Shown in pieces: positions 13,101 to 21,991 of a DNA stretch of 64,000 bases. How positions within the stretch are numbered: the stretch's first letter is position 1; each line of letters starts with the position of its first letter. The translations under genes and the position numbers were made by a program. The notes beneath the pieces were generated by a model. It did not search any database. It saw nothing but the letters and a program-made list of their open reading frames with translations, and was not told the DNA's origin. The DNA is from Hyphomicrobiales bacterium (GTDB lineage Bacteria > Pseudomonadota > Alphaproteobacteria > Rhizobiales > Xanthobacteraceae), in NCBI GenBank assembly GCA_017305715.1, contig JAFKKG010000020.1:1-64000 (forward strand). Reading direction: 5' to 3'.

Positions 13101-14040
13101 GTTCGGCGGTTCCTTTCGCCATTTCGGCCTTGACGACGAAGCTGTTTTTTGCGGCGTACATTTCGCCGTCGACCACACCGAATGTGATCTCGACAATCTC
13201 CTGGTCGCGATCACCGGTTTCTACGTCCCGCGGTTCAAACTTTTCCCCGTCGCGTACGAACACCACGGTTCGCTTTTCGACTGTCTGAAGGGCCGATGAC
13301 TTGACCGCCACGTTTACTTTCTTGGCGGACAGAGTGAGGCGTCCGGTGATGAACAGGCCGGGACGGAGGCGTAGGCCGGAATTCGGAACGATTGCTCTGG
13401 CCAGCGCGCTCTGGGTTTCGCTGCTACCGACCGGCGACAGATATGAGATCTTTGACTCGATCGGTTGTCCGCCATCCGCAGGATCGATAAGCACCTGGTC
13501 GCCGATGTTGACCCGCTTGAGATCGCGCCGGTAGACGGAGAAGTCCACCCACACCGTGGAAAGGTCGGCGATGACGAATGCCGGTTTCTGCTCGGATACG
13601 AATTCGCCCAGTGTCGTCTGACGATCGATGACCGTGCCTGCCAGCGACGCCTTCAATTCGTATGGCGTCAAACTCTGGTTGCTTTCGACGATTGCCAGAA
13701 CATCGCCCTTTTCGACACGATCACCAATTCGTTTCCGCACATCGCGCACGATTCCCGGAAATCGGGGCGTGACCTGGAGGAGCGATTCTTGATTCGGTTG
13801 AACGATGCCGTTCAACAACAGGCTGTCGCGCAATACTCCAGGCCCGGCCTTGGCGAGTTCGATCCCGGCTGCTGCGATCTTGGCGTCGGTCAACTTGACG
13901 CCGTCGGCGTGCTCTTCCTTCTCGGCCTTTTCGGTCGGTGCCGTCTTTGATGTCGCCGGCAACAAATACCGATAGCCGCCGAAGGCTAGTCCGGCCGCAA
14001 CCAGAATGAACACGGAATAGCGGAAGATTGCCTTGATCAT
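13090..14040 (-). CDS. czcB: CzcB-type periplasmic adaptor of RND pump
   Basis: A 316-residue membrane fusion protein joining CzcA to the outer-membrane channel. An N-terminal membrane anchor (residues 7-27) is followed by a charged linker with His, a beta-barrel, a lipoyl half-motif pair (GIVRDVRKRIGDRVEKGDVLAIVES and LKASLAGTVIDR) and a membrane-proximal domain. The hairpin between the lipoyl halves is very short, as in small CzcB/CusB relatives. The C-terminus ends TAEHAH. It overlaps czcC by 4 bp (ATGA) and the PII-like gene by 11 bp. Confidence 0.9.
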
Positions 14041-15314
14041 CTTTTGCTGCTCTCGCGGGTGAGCGTAAACGGGTTGCCGGCAAGACCTTCGATGGTCGCG
14101 ATAGCGATGTGGAAATTCTGCAGGGCTTCCTGTTCGCGCAGCAGGGCCTGCAGCAGCGATCCCCGGACGTCGAGCAGTTCCAGCAGGGTAAAGCGGCCTT
14201 GCGAATAGCCGCTGTAGATCGTCTCGGTCGCGCTGCGCGCGTTGGGAATGACCGAGGACCGCAGCAGCCTGGTCTCGGCCAAGGCGCCGGTCAGGGTGTC
14301 GTATGCCCGGCCCACGATGCTCAATAGGACAAGCTTGTTGATTGCACGCTCAGCATCGGTCTTTGCGAGCGACTCTTGGGCGGCGATGATGTTGCCGGTA
14401 TTCTGGTCGAAGACTGGAATCGGTATGGAAACACCGAGCCGGACGGCATTGTCGTTTGTATCCTGAAAGTGGCGCCAGCCGGCGGAGATGCGCGGATCGG
14501 GAATCGCCTTCAGCCGGGCGATGAGGAGTTCTGCGTTGCGCTGTGCGGTGACCGCGGTCCAGCGCAGCAACTGCGGATTTGCTTCGATGGCCTGGACAAT
14601 GGATTGGAATGATGGCGGCTGACCGATGTTGGTGAGCCGTCCGACGGCATTACCGAAGTGCGGATTGCTGTCACCCATGAGGATTGCAAGATCACGGCGC
14701 GCGAGGGCCAATTGGGTCTTGGCGCGCTCGCGCTCCACGCGGAAGAGGTCGGCAGCAATTTGCGCCCTCAGCGTCTCGGCTGGCGAGGATGCCCCTTCCT
14801 GGACCCGCCTTTGCAGCAATGGAATGAGTTGGTCGAAGCTCGCGATCTGCTCGTCGAATATCTCGATGCGGCGCTGCGTGCTGATGATCGTGATGAATGC
14901 GATAGCGGTCTCGGACAGCACCTCCAGCCGCGTGGCGCGACGCTGCCACACGGCCGTGCCGATGCCTGCTTCTCCCGCCGCGATCCGCGCCTCGCGCTTG
15001 CCGCCCAGTTCGACAAGTTGGCTGAGTTGCAGATTGGTTTCGGCCGAACGGACGCCCTTGTAAGGCCCCGACCCGAGCGCATTGTCGAGCTCGAACGAGA
15101 CATCCGGATTGGGAAGCACACCGGCCTGGATCCGGAGGCCTCCCGCGATGCCGATGTCGCGCTCGGCCGCCGTCAAGCGCGGGTTCGCCGCCAATGCGCG
15201 CTGAAGCGCTTCTGGCAACGAGATGGCGCGAGAGGAACGTTCGGCAGCCTGGACTGGAATTGTAAGGGCAAGCAGTGCGCACGTCAGGCGCAAAGCCGCT
15301 TTGATAGAGTGCAT
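14037..15314 (-). CDS. czcC: CzcC-type outer-membrane factor (TolC family)
   Basis: A 425-residue TolC-family outer-membrane channel with a signal peptide (MHSIKAALRLTCALLALTIPVQA). The two internal repeats typical of TolC folds are present, with QLSQLVELGGKREARI in the first and the long coiled-coil segments RRIEIFDEQIASFDQLIPLLQRRVQEGASS and AERAINKLVLLSIVGRAYDTL. No lipobox Cys is present. It is the first pump gene of the operon, preceded by a small HCHAC protein gene. It completes a czcCBA tripartite system. Confidence 0.9.
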   Translation of the reverse strand: MHSIKAALRLTCALLALTIPVQAAERSSRAISLPEALQRALAANPRLTAAERDIGIAGGLRIQAGVLPNPDVSFELDNALGSGPYKGVRSAETNLQLSQLVELGGKREARIAAGEAGIGTAVWQRRATRLEVLSETAIAFITIISTQRRIEIFDEQIASFDQLIPLLQRRVQEGASSPAETLRAQIAADLFRVERERAKTQLALARRDLAILMGDSNPHFGNAVGRLTNIGQPPSFQSIVQAIEANPQLLRWTAVTAQRNAELLIARLKAIPDPRISAGWRHFQDTNDNAVRLGVSIPIPVFDQNTGNIIAAQESLAKTDAERAINKLVLLSIVGRAYDTLTGALAETRLLRSSVIPNARSATETIYSGYSQGRFTLLELLDVRGSLLQALLREQEALQNFHIAIATIEGLAGNPFTLTRESSKR

Positions 15315-15372
15315 AATACCGACCCAAAACGCGAATGACGACGCGCGGCAGGGCCGCGCGCAGCGACGGTCT

Positions 15373-15744
15373 TTAGGTCAGGTGTCTTGGAGGCGGGGTA
15401 TCAAGCCACGGATGTTCCGCCAACAGCGCCAAGGGCGCCGTCAGGACAACTCGCGCCGCATGCTCGGACGGACCTGCCGCAATATCCGAAGCAGGCGTCA
15501 CACCAGGCACGCAGGCGTGACAGTGATCACCGAGCGCTGGCGAATGCTTCGTCGGGCCGTCATCGGAACCATCTGTGACGGTGCCGATATCCATCGCGAC
15601 AGTGGCGGCAACAGCCTGCTCGACGCAGGAGACGGTATGGGCCAGACCCCCGAACAGGTAGACGAACGCAAGGAGCATAAGCACCGTGCGGCGAACGCGT
15701 GGTGCCTTTCTCGCAAGTCCGGTCCTGCTGGATCGATGTTCCAT
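15373..15744 (-). CDS. Small exported protein with HCHAC motif, czc leader gene
   Basis: About 123 residues. A hydrophobic segment (TVLMLLAFVYLFGGLAHTV) near residue 20-38 is followed by a Cys (SCVEQ), a region rich in Asp/His and the motif GDHCHACVPG, which could bind a soft or borderline metal. The end (LDTPPPRHLT) is typical of small proteins encoded just upstream of czcC or cusC in alphaproteobacteria. It is probably a membrane or periplasmic protein read from the same promoter as czcCBA. The exact start is uncertain; the ATG at 15744 gives a basic N-terminus before the hydrophobic segment. Confidence 0.6.
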   Translation of the reverse strand: MEHRSSRTGLARKAPRVRRTVLMLLAFVYLFGGLAHTVSCVEQAVAATVAMDIGTVTDGSDDGPTKHSPALGDHCHACVPGVTPASDIAAGPSEHAARVVLTAPLALLAEHPWLDTPPPRHLT

Positions 15745-16134
15745 ACGTGCCGCTTACCAAATCCTGGACCCGAACACTATCACAAATTGCCTTCGGACTT
15801 CGCCTTTCAACGGACATGTGATTTTTGTACAGGCCTGACCTTTGGCGGAGGCATAAAAACGCGTCACCGCGCGCTGCGCGGTAGTTCCCAGCCGCGCAAT
15901 GAAGCCGCCAGGCTCAGGGGCTGGGCTAACAAGTGACTAACCTCGGACCATTGTGGGCGTTTCCTCATCGGTTTCGGCACCGGCAACCCAGTCCAAGGCG
16001 GTGTCTCGCGATCAAATGCTCCGGGTTCTTCTAATGGGCGATGTTTCCTGGTCCCATACCGTTCGCGGAACCGGAGCCCCACGGGTCATATGTTGGGATT
16101 GTAACGGAAGTGACGACGCGTGGTAAAGTAACGG
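15745..16134. other. Intergenic region between divergent metal exporters
   Basis: This 390-bp stretch separates the minus-strand czc operon from the plus-strand EamA gene. No convincing gene was seen on either strand; short frames here show no recognisable motif. It must hold the promoters of both units. An AT-rich segment near 15781-15855 lies at the right distance for the czc promoter, but no confident -35/-10 pair or dyad could be named. Confidence 0.4.
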
Positions 16135-17178
16135 ATGTTGAAAATTCATCATTCTCACGTCTGGCCGGGCGTTCCGATGGCCTTGGCATCCGCCGTCTTG
16201 TTCGGCGCATCCACCCGCTCGCCAAGATTCTCTTGGGTGCGATAACGCCGCAGATGCTCGCAAGCCTCCTCTACCCGGGGGGCCGGAATCGGATTGGCCG
16301 TCGTCCATCTTGGGCGGACCGCTCTTGGTTTGCGCAGAGAAGACCTACCTTGGCTGGCCGCTGTCGTGATTCTTGGCGGATGCCTCGCTCCGTTGCTGCT
16401 CATGTTCGGTCTGCAGCAGACTTCCGCTTCGTCGAGATCCTTGCTGCTCAACCTCGAAGGTCTGGCCACCATGGCCATCGCATGGTTGGTCTTCAGGGAG
16501 AACGTCGACGGCAGATTATTGCTGAGAGCGTCTGCGATCGTAACCGGCGCGATGATCCTTACATGGAACGGCGAGGGCATCAGGTTTGATGCGGGCGGAG
16601 GGCTGATTGCTGGCGCCTGTCCGGCGTGGGGCCTGGACAACAATTTCACGCGGAAGCTTTCTTCCGCCGACCCGGTCATTACGACCATGATCAAGGGTTT
16701 GGTGGCTGGAGCCGTGAACGTCGGGTTGGCGCTTGCGGCTGGCTCCGTGCTTCCTCCTTTTCCTCTCATCGCCGCGGCGGCTTTGGTAGGATTCCTGGGC
16801 GTCGGCGTGAGTCTGATTCTATTCGTCTTGGCGCTGCGGCATCTGGGGACCGCCCGAACCGGAGCTTACGTTTCGTTGGCGACCTTCATCAGAGCGGTTG
16901 TGGCGATCCTGCTTCTGGGCGAGCCGCTCACCCGTCAGTTGGCACTGGCAGGGTTGCTAATGGGCTGCGGTCTTTGGCTGCATCTGGCCGAGCGTCATGA
17001 GCACGACCACCAGCACGATGTTCTGGCGCATGACCACAGCCACTCTCATGACGCACATCATCAGCACCAACACGACGAAGCTGTGACCGAACCACATTCG
17101 CACTGGCATCGGCATGAGCCTATTCTACATAAGCATCCGCACTATCCCGATTTGCATCATCGACATCAGCATAGTTAG
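16135..17178 (+). pseudogene. EamA/DMT-family exporter with His-rich tail, two compensating frameshifts
   Basis: An EamA-type drug/metabolite transporter of about 347 residues. From the ATG at 16135 (MLKIHHSHVWPG) the frame encodes the first helix to GAST at about 16215. The next part (PLAKILLGAITPQMLASLLY) is read one frame over, and at about 16281 the original frame resumes (LAVVHLGR) and stays open to 17178. One C seems missing at about 16213-16216 and one G extra at about 16276-16282. In the original frame a TAA follows at about 16242. The C-terminus after the last helix holds about 20 His in 60 residues, suggesting metal export. The lesions lie in homopolymer runs, so sequencing error is possible. 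A TTG at 16294 could restart a shortened protein. Confidence 0.7.
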
Positions 17179-17232
17179 ATCTGTGCGCGCAGGCGGCGAC
17201 CACTGCTACCGTGCCCGCAGCGGGGCGCCGTA

Positions 17233-17952
17233 TCATCCTCCTACCCGATCCATCGGCCAGCCTCGCGTCCACGGAAACCACAATGCGGTGTGCAAGTTCA
17301 AGACGTCCAGCTTCTTCGGCCCACCGATCAAGAACGCACAGTTAGCACCTTGCAAAGGGGCGGCTTCGTAGGGAGCGGATTCGGCATCCATCACGCAAAA
17401 CTTCTGCATTCCGATGTTCCGACCGGCTTGCCAAAATTCGAACACCCACTCTCCGGGTACGATTTCCCACGATTGATCAAACGTGAACTCCCGGTAGGCG
17501 GAGGCGCCGATTACCCCCTGAGTGGTATATTCGGTTTGGTGATGTCGAACGCCGCTGACGGGGTCGAGCAAACCCGCTTTCGGAAAGCGGGTTACAAGCC
17601 GTATATCCACGGGCGCTCCGGCCGGAGCGCCCGTGATCACGTAGCGCAATCCGAATCTCAACGATTTCCGCGCGTGAATGGTAGTCGTGCTTTGAACAAG
17701 AGAGATATCCCGAACCCTAGTGACCGGGCCAAGACTACTAGAACCAACCGGAGGGCCGGTGCTGCTGGCTTGAAAGATTCCGCGTTCCAGGACTGAAACT
17801 CGATCGACCCGATGCTCTCCAGATTGTGAGGCGGATAATGAGAAGACTGCAAACAAGAATACACCGGCGGCCCAAAGAACGCGAGGTAATGCTATTGCCC
17901 GCTTCGCAGAATGGCGCCATATCTTTCTGGAGCTGTCGATAAACGGGGTCAT
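17233..17952 (-). CDS. Secreted DUF3859-domain protein
   Basis: A 239-residue protein with an N-terminal signal segment (LPRVLWAAGVFLFAVFSLSAS) and a DUF3859 domain at about residues 50-195. The domain shows RFGLRYVITGAPAGAPVDIRLVTRFP, then TFDQSWEIVPGEWVFEFW, both characteristic of that family, whose function is unknown. The start at 17952 is chosen because GGGAGGGAG lies about 9 bases upstream. It converges on the broken EamA gene. The C-terminal 45 residues are not conserved-looking. Confidence 0.7.
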   Translation of the reverse strand: MTPFIDSSRKIWRHSAKRAIALPRVLWAAGVFLFAVFSLSASQSGEHRVDRVSVLERGIFQASSTGPPVGSSSLGPVTRVRDISLVQSTTTIHARKSLRFGLRYVITGAPAGAPVDIRLVTRFPKAGLLDPVSGVRHHQTEYTTQGVIGASAYREFTFDQSWEIVPGEWVFEFWQAGRNIGMQKFCVMDAESAPYEAAPLQGANCAFLIGGPKKLDVLNLHTALWFPWTRGWPMDRVGG

Positions 17953-18254
17953 CAAAGCTGATCTCCCTCCCGTGTAGAGTTGCCCGCTTCGCGTACAATT
18001 TCTCGGCCGCTCTCTATAACAATTATGACTCTCGCGAAGCCTAATGAGCAAGTCGGGATCCATCGCTCTTCGGCAACTGCCGAAGCACCGCGCCGTTTCA
18101 AGACCACCCGGCGAGATCCGGACCGAAAACCGCCCGCGCTTCCTGCCAGGGCTAAATCCGGTCCGCAGCGCCTGGCTCCAATCGACCGGGACCGAAGAGA
18201 CGTTCGAGATCACGTTCCCGGAGTTCGCCGATCACGCAAGAAGCAGCCGGGACC
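17953..18254. other. Intergenic, no gene recognised
   Basis: About 300 bp upstream of the DUF3859 gene. Several overlapping open frames exist on both strands because of high GC, but none shows a recognisable domain, ribosome-binding site or codon pattern. The A/T-rich segment at about 17990-18025 may hold the promoter of the DUF3859 gene. Confidence 0.3.
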
Positions 18255-18495
18255 GGCCTAGGACTACGGGATCTTGTAGTCCAAGACGGGAGAACGTCCC
18301 CCGGCCACAAAGCAACCCTGCTGCAGCCCAGCCATCGTTGCCGTGCAGCCCCGGGGTCCGTGATGCTTTCCGCCGAGAAGCCTGCGCGCCGCTGGAGCCT
18401 CCCGTTTGGCAAAACGGCCTGCGCGGGGTCTCGGACACTCGCCTGCCCTGCGAAGGGTCCCACGGAGGTCGCGGCGGGCCCACCAGTCCGCAGCC
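18255..18495 (-). repeat. Structured dispersed repeat, copy A (possible IS200/IS605-derived element)
   Basis: Read on the minus strand the segment contains a CCTCCGTGGG stem, a GTTTTGCCAAAC hairpin, and ends in two further hairpins: GACG-GGAGAA-CGTC at about 18285-18298 and GGACTAC-N8-GTAGTCC at 18261-18282. The part at about 18387-18485 aligns with 42150-42243 (copy B) including the hairpin around GCAAAAC, where stem bases differ but still pair. A shorter match is at 21880-21912 (copy C). Hairpins at an element end are typical of IS200/IS605-type ends. No transposase is encoded here. Confidence 0.45.
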
Positions 18496-18608
18496 GGTGT
18501 TTCCACGCCCGAATTTCCATACCCGGCTGGCCGGGAGCATCGCCCCGAGGCATGCGACCGGGTCGTGCTGCCCACCTGCGGCACCGCGACACGGTCCCCA
18601 CGATATAT

Positions 18609-18707
18609 TCATTCCGGCCCTGGTTGGCTTCCGGAACCGAGATATTTCGCCAGCGTTGCGACCGCCAATGCCAAAACGACGATGGCCAGCACGCAGACGA
18701 GGTCCAT
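18609..18707 (-). CDS. Possible small single-TM protein
   Basis: A 32-residue frame starting MDLVCVLAIVVLALAVATLA, a single hydrophobic helix followed by a short polar tail. It resembles many small membrane proteins but has no recognised family and no strong ribosome-binding site (GGGGCC before the ATG). It lies between two pieces of repeat or duplicated DNA, so it may be fortuitous. Confidence 0.25.
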   Translation of the reverse strand: MDLVCVLAIVVLALAVATLAKYLGSGSQPGPE

Positions 18708-18774
18708 GGCCCCGGTCACCAGACGGTCCGACGACCGCGGGGGCCACCGGCGCCATTTTCTACCGCACCCCTCA

Positions 18775-18930
18775 TCGGGACTTGGGACCGCCCTGATAGC
18801 GCAACGCTGATCCCGTTCGAGTTTGGCGCGGGCTGCAGGCGTGACGGTGTATCGGGCATATGCAGGGGCCGACGCCGCCGTCAGCGGCAACAAGAGTGAA
18901 ATCGTGAGAAGCGCGTCATGTGCACTTCTA
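18775..18930 (-). pseudogene. Degenerate duplicate of the small secreted-protein gene at 21992-22255
   Basis: Read on the minus strand this segment matches the secreted-protein gene at 21992-22255: the 3' part (GGCGCGGGCTGCAGGCGTG), the signal-peptide part (CTCTTGTTGCCGCTGACGGC) and the 5' hairpin around GCGCGTCATGTG. About 115 bp of the middle are missing, as is the MKKN start. The ECF-type promoter present in front of the intact copy is gone because IS605-like end sequence begins at about 18935. Confidence 0.65.
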
Positions 18931-18934
18931 ATGG

Positions 18935-19045
18935 TGACTACTCTCTGCCCTGAATAGCCGAGCTTCCGCCCGTTGCGGGCGTCTTCTTCTTCCTGCTTCC
19001 GGCCGGTAGTCCGGCTCGATTCACAGGCCTTCCCGGAAAATTGCC
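18935..19045 (-). mobile_element. IS200/IS605-type right end with tnpB 3' remnant, copy 1
   Basis: About 110 bp that align with 21437-21545, the 3' end of a tnpB remnant plus element end. On the minus strand it reads through NRAGLPAGSRKK-like codons to a hairpin near 18943-18962 (CTCTGCCC-TGAA-TAGCCGAG on the plus strand) that has lost several pairs relative to the other copy. It is a decayed element end that replaced the promoter of the duplicated secreted-protein gene. Confidence 0.55.
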
Positions 19046-19079
19046 TCGCCGGTTCAGCCTGCATCCCCAAGGCCGGGGC

Positions 19080-19262
19080 TCATTTGCGAAAGAATACCCT
19101 CGCCAATCCGAGCACTGCCGCCGCTGCGCCGAGTGGTCCGACAAGAGTAACCCAGTGGTTATCCGGGAAAGCGCGATGCAACAGGATCCCAGCTACTGTC
19201 GCCGCTAGGGCAATCGCCGCCAAAAGCCCGATTACAAAGATGGCCCGTTGGGTCGTGGACAT
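19080..19262 (-). CDS. Small two-TM membrane protein
   Basis: A 60-residue protein (MSTTQRAIFVIGLLAAIALA at the start) with two hydrophobic helices (residues 7-28 and 36-56) joined by a short loop HRAFPDNHW, and a basic end (FFRK). No family recognised. It is divergent from the Nramp-like gene 100 bp away. Composition and length fit a genuine small membrane protein, but there is no strong extra support. Confidence 0.45.
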   Translation of the reverse strand: MSTTQRAIFVIGLLAAIALAATVAGILLHRAFPDNHWVTLVGPLGAAAAVLGLARVFFRK

Positions 19263-19362
19263 GCCGTGAGACCTTGCAAAGTCGGCTGATGCCTATTGCC
19301 ATGGCAAACCATGGAAGAGGCCAATTAGGCCAGCCTTTTCGGACCAGCACATTTTAAGGCAG

Positions 19363-20739
19363 ATGGAACTTGAACGCCGCATCGACGTCATCAATGGCTA
19401 TTCTACGATGGCTTTTTGGCGGGGAAATTGGATGGGTCAGACTCGAAAAACGGTGCCGGCAGAACCCAGTCCGGTCGTCGGGACGAGCAAGCCGCGCCTG
19501 CTGGATGCTCTCGGGCCTGGGCTCATTACCGGCGCGTCGGACGACGATCCCAGCGGCATCGCCACCTACAGCCAAGCGGGGGCCCAGTTCGGCTACGCGT
19601 TGAGTTGGACAATGCTTTTCACTTATCCGCTGATGGCGGCGGTCCAGATGATTAGCGCCAGAATCGGCCGGACGACGGGCCGTGGCCTCGCAGGCAACCT
19701 GCGCCAGCATTATCCGAACTGGCTCCTGCAGATTTTCGTGGCGTTGCTGGCGGCCGCCAACATCATAAACATCGGCGCCGACCTGGGTGCCATGGCCGAC
19801 TCCACAAGCCTGGTCCTCGGCGGCTCCAAAACGCTCTATGTGGCGCTGTTCGGTGCTATCTGCATCGGCCTGCAGGTCCTGCTGCAGTACACCCGTTACG
19901 TATCCTATTTGAAATGGCTAACGCTCGCGCTGCTCGCCTACGTGGCGACATTGTTCATGGTGGACGTGCACTGGGGCGAAGCGCTGCGCCAGTTCGTCCT
20001 GCCGTCGTTCACCTGGAAGACCGAATATATCCAGATGATCGTCGCCGTCTTCGGCACGACGATCAGTCCCTACCTGCTGTTCTGGCAGGCGTCCCAGGAG
20101 GCGGAGGACATTCGCGCCGTGCCGGAACGACAGGTGCTTAAGCGTGCGCCTGAACAGGGTCCCGATGCCATCAAGCGCATCGAACTGGATACCTTGATTG
20201 GCATGGGTGTCTCCAACTTCATTGCATTAGCCATCATTCTTACTGCCGCGGCGACCCTTAACGTTTCGGGGGTGACGGACATCGAAACCTCCGCCCAGGC
20301 AGCCGAGGCGCTTCGTCCAATCGCTGGAAATTACGCTGCGACGATATTTGCGTTGGGTGTGCTCGGAACGGGCCTTCTTGCCATTCCCGTTCTAGCCGGC
20401 TCCGCCGCCTACGCTATCGGCGAAGCCCGCAAGTGGCCGATCGGCCTGGCGCGACAGCCCAAGGAGGCGAAAGCGTTCTATGTCACCATCGTGATGGCGA
20501 CGGGCATTGGAGTGCTACTCAACTTCACGCCGATCAATCCCATCAAGGCGTTGTATTGGTGCGCCGTGATCAACGGCATCGTAGCGGTACCGGTGATCAC
20601 GCTGATGATGCTGATGGCCGCCAACGCGAAGATCATGGGCCAGTTCACGATCGGCGGATGGCTGACGGGTCTCGGCTGGATCGCAACCGCTACCATGGCC
20701 GCAGCAGTGCTCGCGATGGGCGTCACCTTTTTCATGTGA
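19363..20739 (+). CDS. Nramp-related divalent metal transporter with divergent metal site
   Basis: A 458-residue, roughly eleven-helix protein of the Nramp fold. The TM1 region reads GPGLITGASDDDPSG, so the canonical DPGN is DPSG. The TM6 region reads TISPYLLFWQ where canonical Nramps have a Met-Pro-His (MPHN) type motif, so the metal-binding Met is absent. This pattern is shared by a distinct proteobacterial clade and implies a different substrate, possibly Mg(II) or another hard cation. The start is uncertain: the ATG at 19432 (MGQTRKTV) has GGGG seven bases upstream and may be the real one. It is convergent with nothing nearby and stands alone. Confidence 0.85.
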   Translation: MELERRIDVINGYSTMAFWRGNWMGQTRKTVPAEPSPVVGTSKPRLLDALGPGLITGASDDDPSGIATYSQAGAQFGYALSWTMLFTYPLMAAVQMISARIGRTTGRGLAGNLRQHYPNWLLQIFVALLAAANIINIGADLGAMADSTSLVLGGSKTLYVALFGAICIGLQVLLQYTRYVSYLKWLTLALLAYVATLFMVDVHWGEALRQFVLPSFTWKTEYIQMIVAVFGTTISPYLLFWQASQEAEDIRAVPERQVLKRAPEQGPDAIKRIELDTLIGMGVSNFIALAIILTAAATLNVSGVTDIETSAQAAEALRPIAGNYAATIFALGVLGTGLLAIPVLAGSAAYAIGEARKWPIGLARQPKEAKAFYVTIVMATGIGVLLNFTPINPIKALYWCAVINGIVAVPVITLMMLMAANAKIMGQFTIGGWLTGLGWIATATMAAAVLAMGVTFFM

Positions 20740-20897
20740 TCGTGTCGATGTGGCCGGCGATGAGGTGGGATCCAGCGGATAGCGCCGCGCCTGTTCGGTC
20801 GGCGCTCGGCGCCGGCGAAGGCCGACAGTCGCAGCGCAAAAAGCAACCTTAACCGCAGTTGCGAGTTCCTAGTATCCACACTCAAAGGAGTTCCAAG

Positions 20898-21137
20898 ATG
20901 GCCGATACTTCGCAAATTAAAGAGCACATGGACGTCATCTCGTCGGACAAGAAGACGGTCGGCAAGGTCGACCATCTCGATGGCGCCGACAAGATCAAGC
21001 TCACCAAGCAGAGTTCGCCCGACGGCGACCATCATCATTTCATTCCAGTCGCCTGGATCGACCATGTCGACCAGCATGTGCATCTGTCGAAATCGGGGGC
21101 CGAAGTCACCGCCCATTGGCAGCATGAGGGCAAGTAG
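20898..21137 (+). CDS. DUF2171-family small cytoplasmic protein
   Basis: A 79-residue protein with the PRC-barrel-like pattern of DUF2171: HMDVISSDKKTVGKVDHL, then IKLTKQSSPDGDHHHFIPVAWI and HVHLSKSGAEV. It is His-rich in the middle (DHHHF). The start at 20898 has AAGGAG eight bases upstream. Members are common in rhizobia and are often stress-induced; the biochemical role is unknown. It follows the Nramp-like gene by 158 bp. Confidence 0.8.
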   Translation: MADTSQIKEHMDVISSDKKTVGKVDHLDGADKIKLTKQSSPDGDHHHFIPVAWIDHVDQHVHLSKSGAEVTAHWQHEGK

Positions 21138-21436
21138 AACTTGACACGTCGCGGGCCGGCGGGCGCTGAGCCGGCTTGCGCGGCGCGTAAGAAGGATCAA
21201 CGACCGAATGAATTCTGCGAAAGGAAAGACTGCGGATTGTCCTCGGCTTCCCAATAGCCTTTAGGCGCCGGCATATCGTCTCGCCACTCGATTTCTGTCG
21301 CTGTTCATATTTTTCGAGTCGGGCGTTCGTCCCGGGCTTCATGAAGGCGCAGGTCTTCGCCCAGGCCTCGATCGCCGCGTCGTCTCTTGCGCGCGCAAAG
21401 AGGCGCGCGTGATGGGCGCCGGATCGCCCCTCTTCG
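21138..21436. other. Intergenic, no gene recognised
   Basis: About 300 bp between the DUF2171 gene and the IS605-like end. A minus-strand frame (AWAKTCAFMKPGTNARLEKY and onward) is open here as a continuation of the tnpB remnant frame, but it has no family resemblance and no start of its own. A short palindromic GCGCGC tract lies at about 21390-21410. Confidence 0.3.
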
Positions 21437-21740
21437 TGACTACTCTCGGCCCTGAAGGGCCGAGCTTCCACCCTTACGGGCGTCTTCTTCCTGCTTCCGG
21501 CCGGTAGTCCGGCTCGATTCACAGGCCATCCCGGAAGTCCTCCGGTTGGGCTTATTCCTAGTTTCAGGATGTTCTTCGCTGCGTTGACGTCGGCATCGAA
21601 GATGCTGCCGCAGTTGGTACTGACGAAGCGGGACCGGCTTATGCGGCTGGCCGCGTCGACGGTGCCGCAGGCATTGCAGCACTGGCACGTCTGGGCCGGA
21701 TCGCCAACGGCGATCCGGGTTGTCTGCCCTCGCAAGACGC
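21437..21740 (-). mobile_element. tnpB: tnpB 3' remnant and IS200/IS605 right end, copy 2
   Basis: On the minus strand the frame encodes the C-terminus of TnpB: a zinc-ribbon CQCCNACG ... TNCGSIFDADVNAAKNIL, the DADVNAAKNI part being the RuvC-III-containing end of TnpB RNA-guided nucleases. The N-terminal RuvC and bridge regions are absent, and one zinc-ribbon Cys pair is damaged (TNCGS). After the coding end comes a perfect 8-bp hairpin CTCGGCCC-TTCA-GGGCCGAG (21445-21464), typical of the element's right end; the omega-RNA of TnpB is normally encoded across this region. The element is dead as a nuclease gene but may still make the RNA. Confidence 0.7.
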
Positions 21741-21834
21741 AAGATTTCGGAGACTGAAAGGTGTGGGGAGCGAGGCGGAATGTTGAGGCCGGACGACGAA
21801 AATTCGTACGATTAACCGGGTTCGACAGGCGCGC

Positions 21835-21935
21835 GCCTAGACCCTGCCCTGAAGGGCCAGGCTTTCGGCGCGCAAGAGGGTAAAGCCTCCCACGGAGGTC
21901 GCGGGGGTCACAGGCAGGGCGACAAGCAGTGTCCG
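21835..21935 (-). repeat. Structured dispersed repeat, copy C
   Basis: Contains on the minus strand the CCTCCGTGGGAGG hairpin shared with copies A and B, followed by a second hairpin CCTGGCCC-TTCA-GGGCAGG (about 21845-21863), whose loop TTCA is the same as in the tnpB-associated end 400 bp away. This links the repeat family to IS200/IS605-type ends. No coding capacity is seen. Confidence 0.45.
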
Positions 21936-21991
21936 GTCCCCAGTCCCGGAAGGCCGGCCGGGACGCCCGGCGCACAGATGTCTGTCGACCA

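Noticed and set aside
17590-17625. TTGTAACCCGC within the DUF3859 gene as a third ECF promoter
   Set aside because: No CGAA at 16-bp spacing and it lies inside a coding region.
18044-18899. Overlapping frames of 100-250 codons on both strands around 18.0-18.9 kb
   Set aside because: No start signals or domains; the region is explained better by repeat copy A and the degenerate duplicate.
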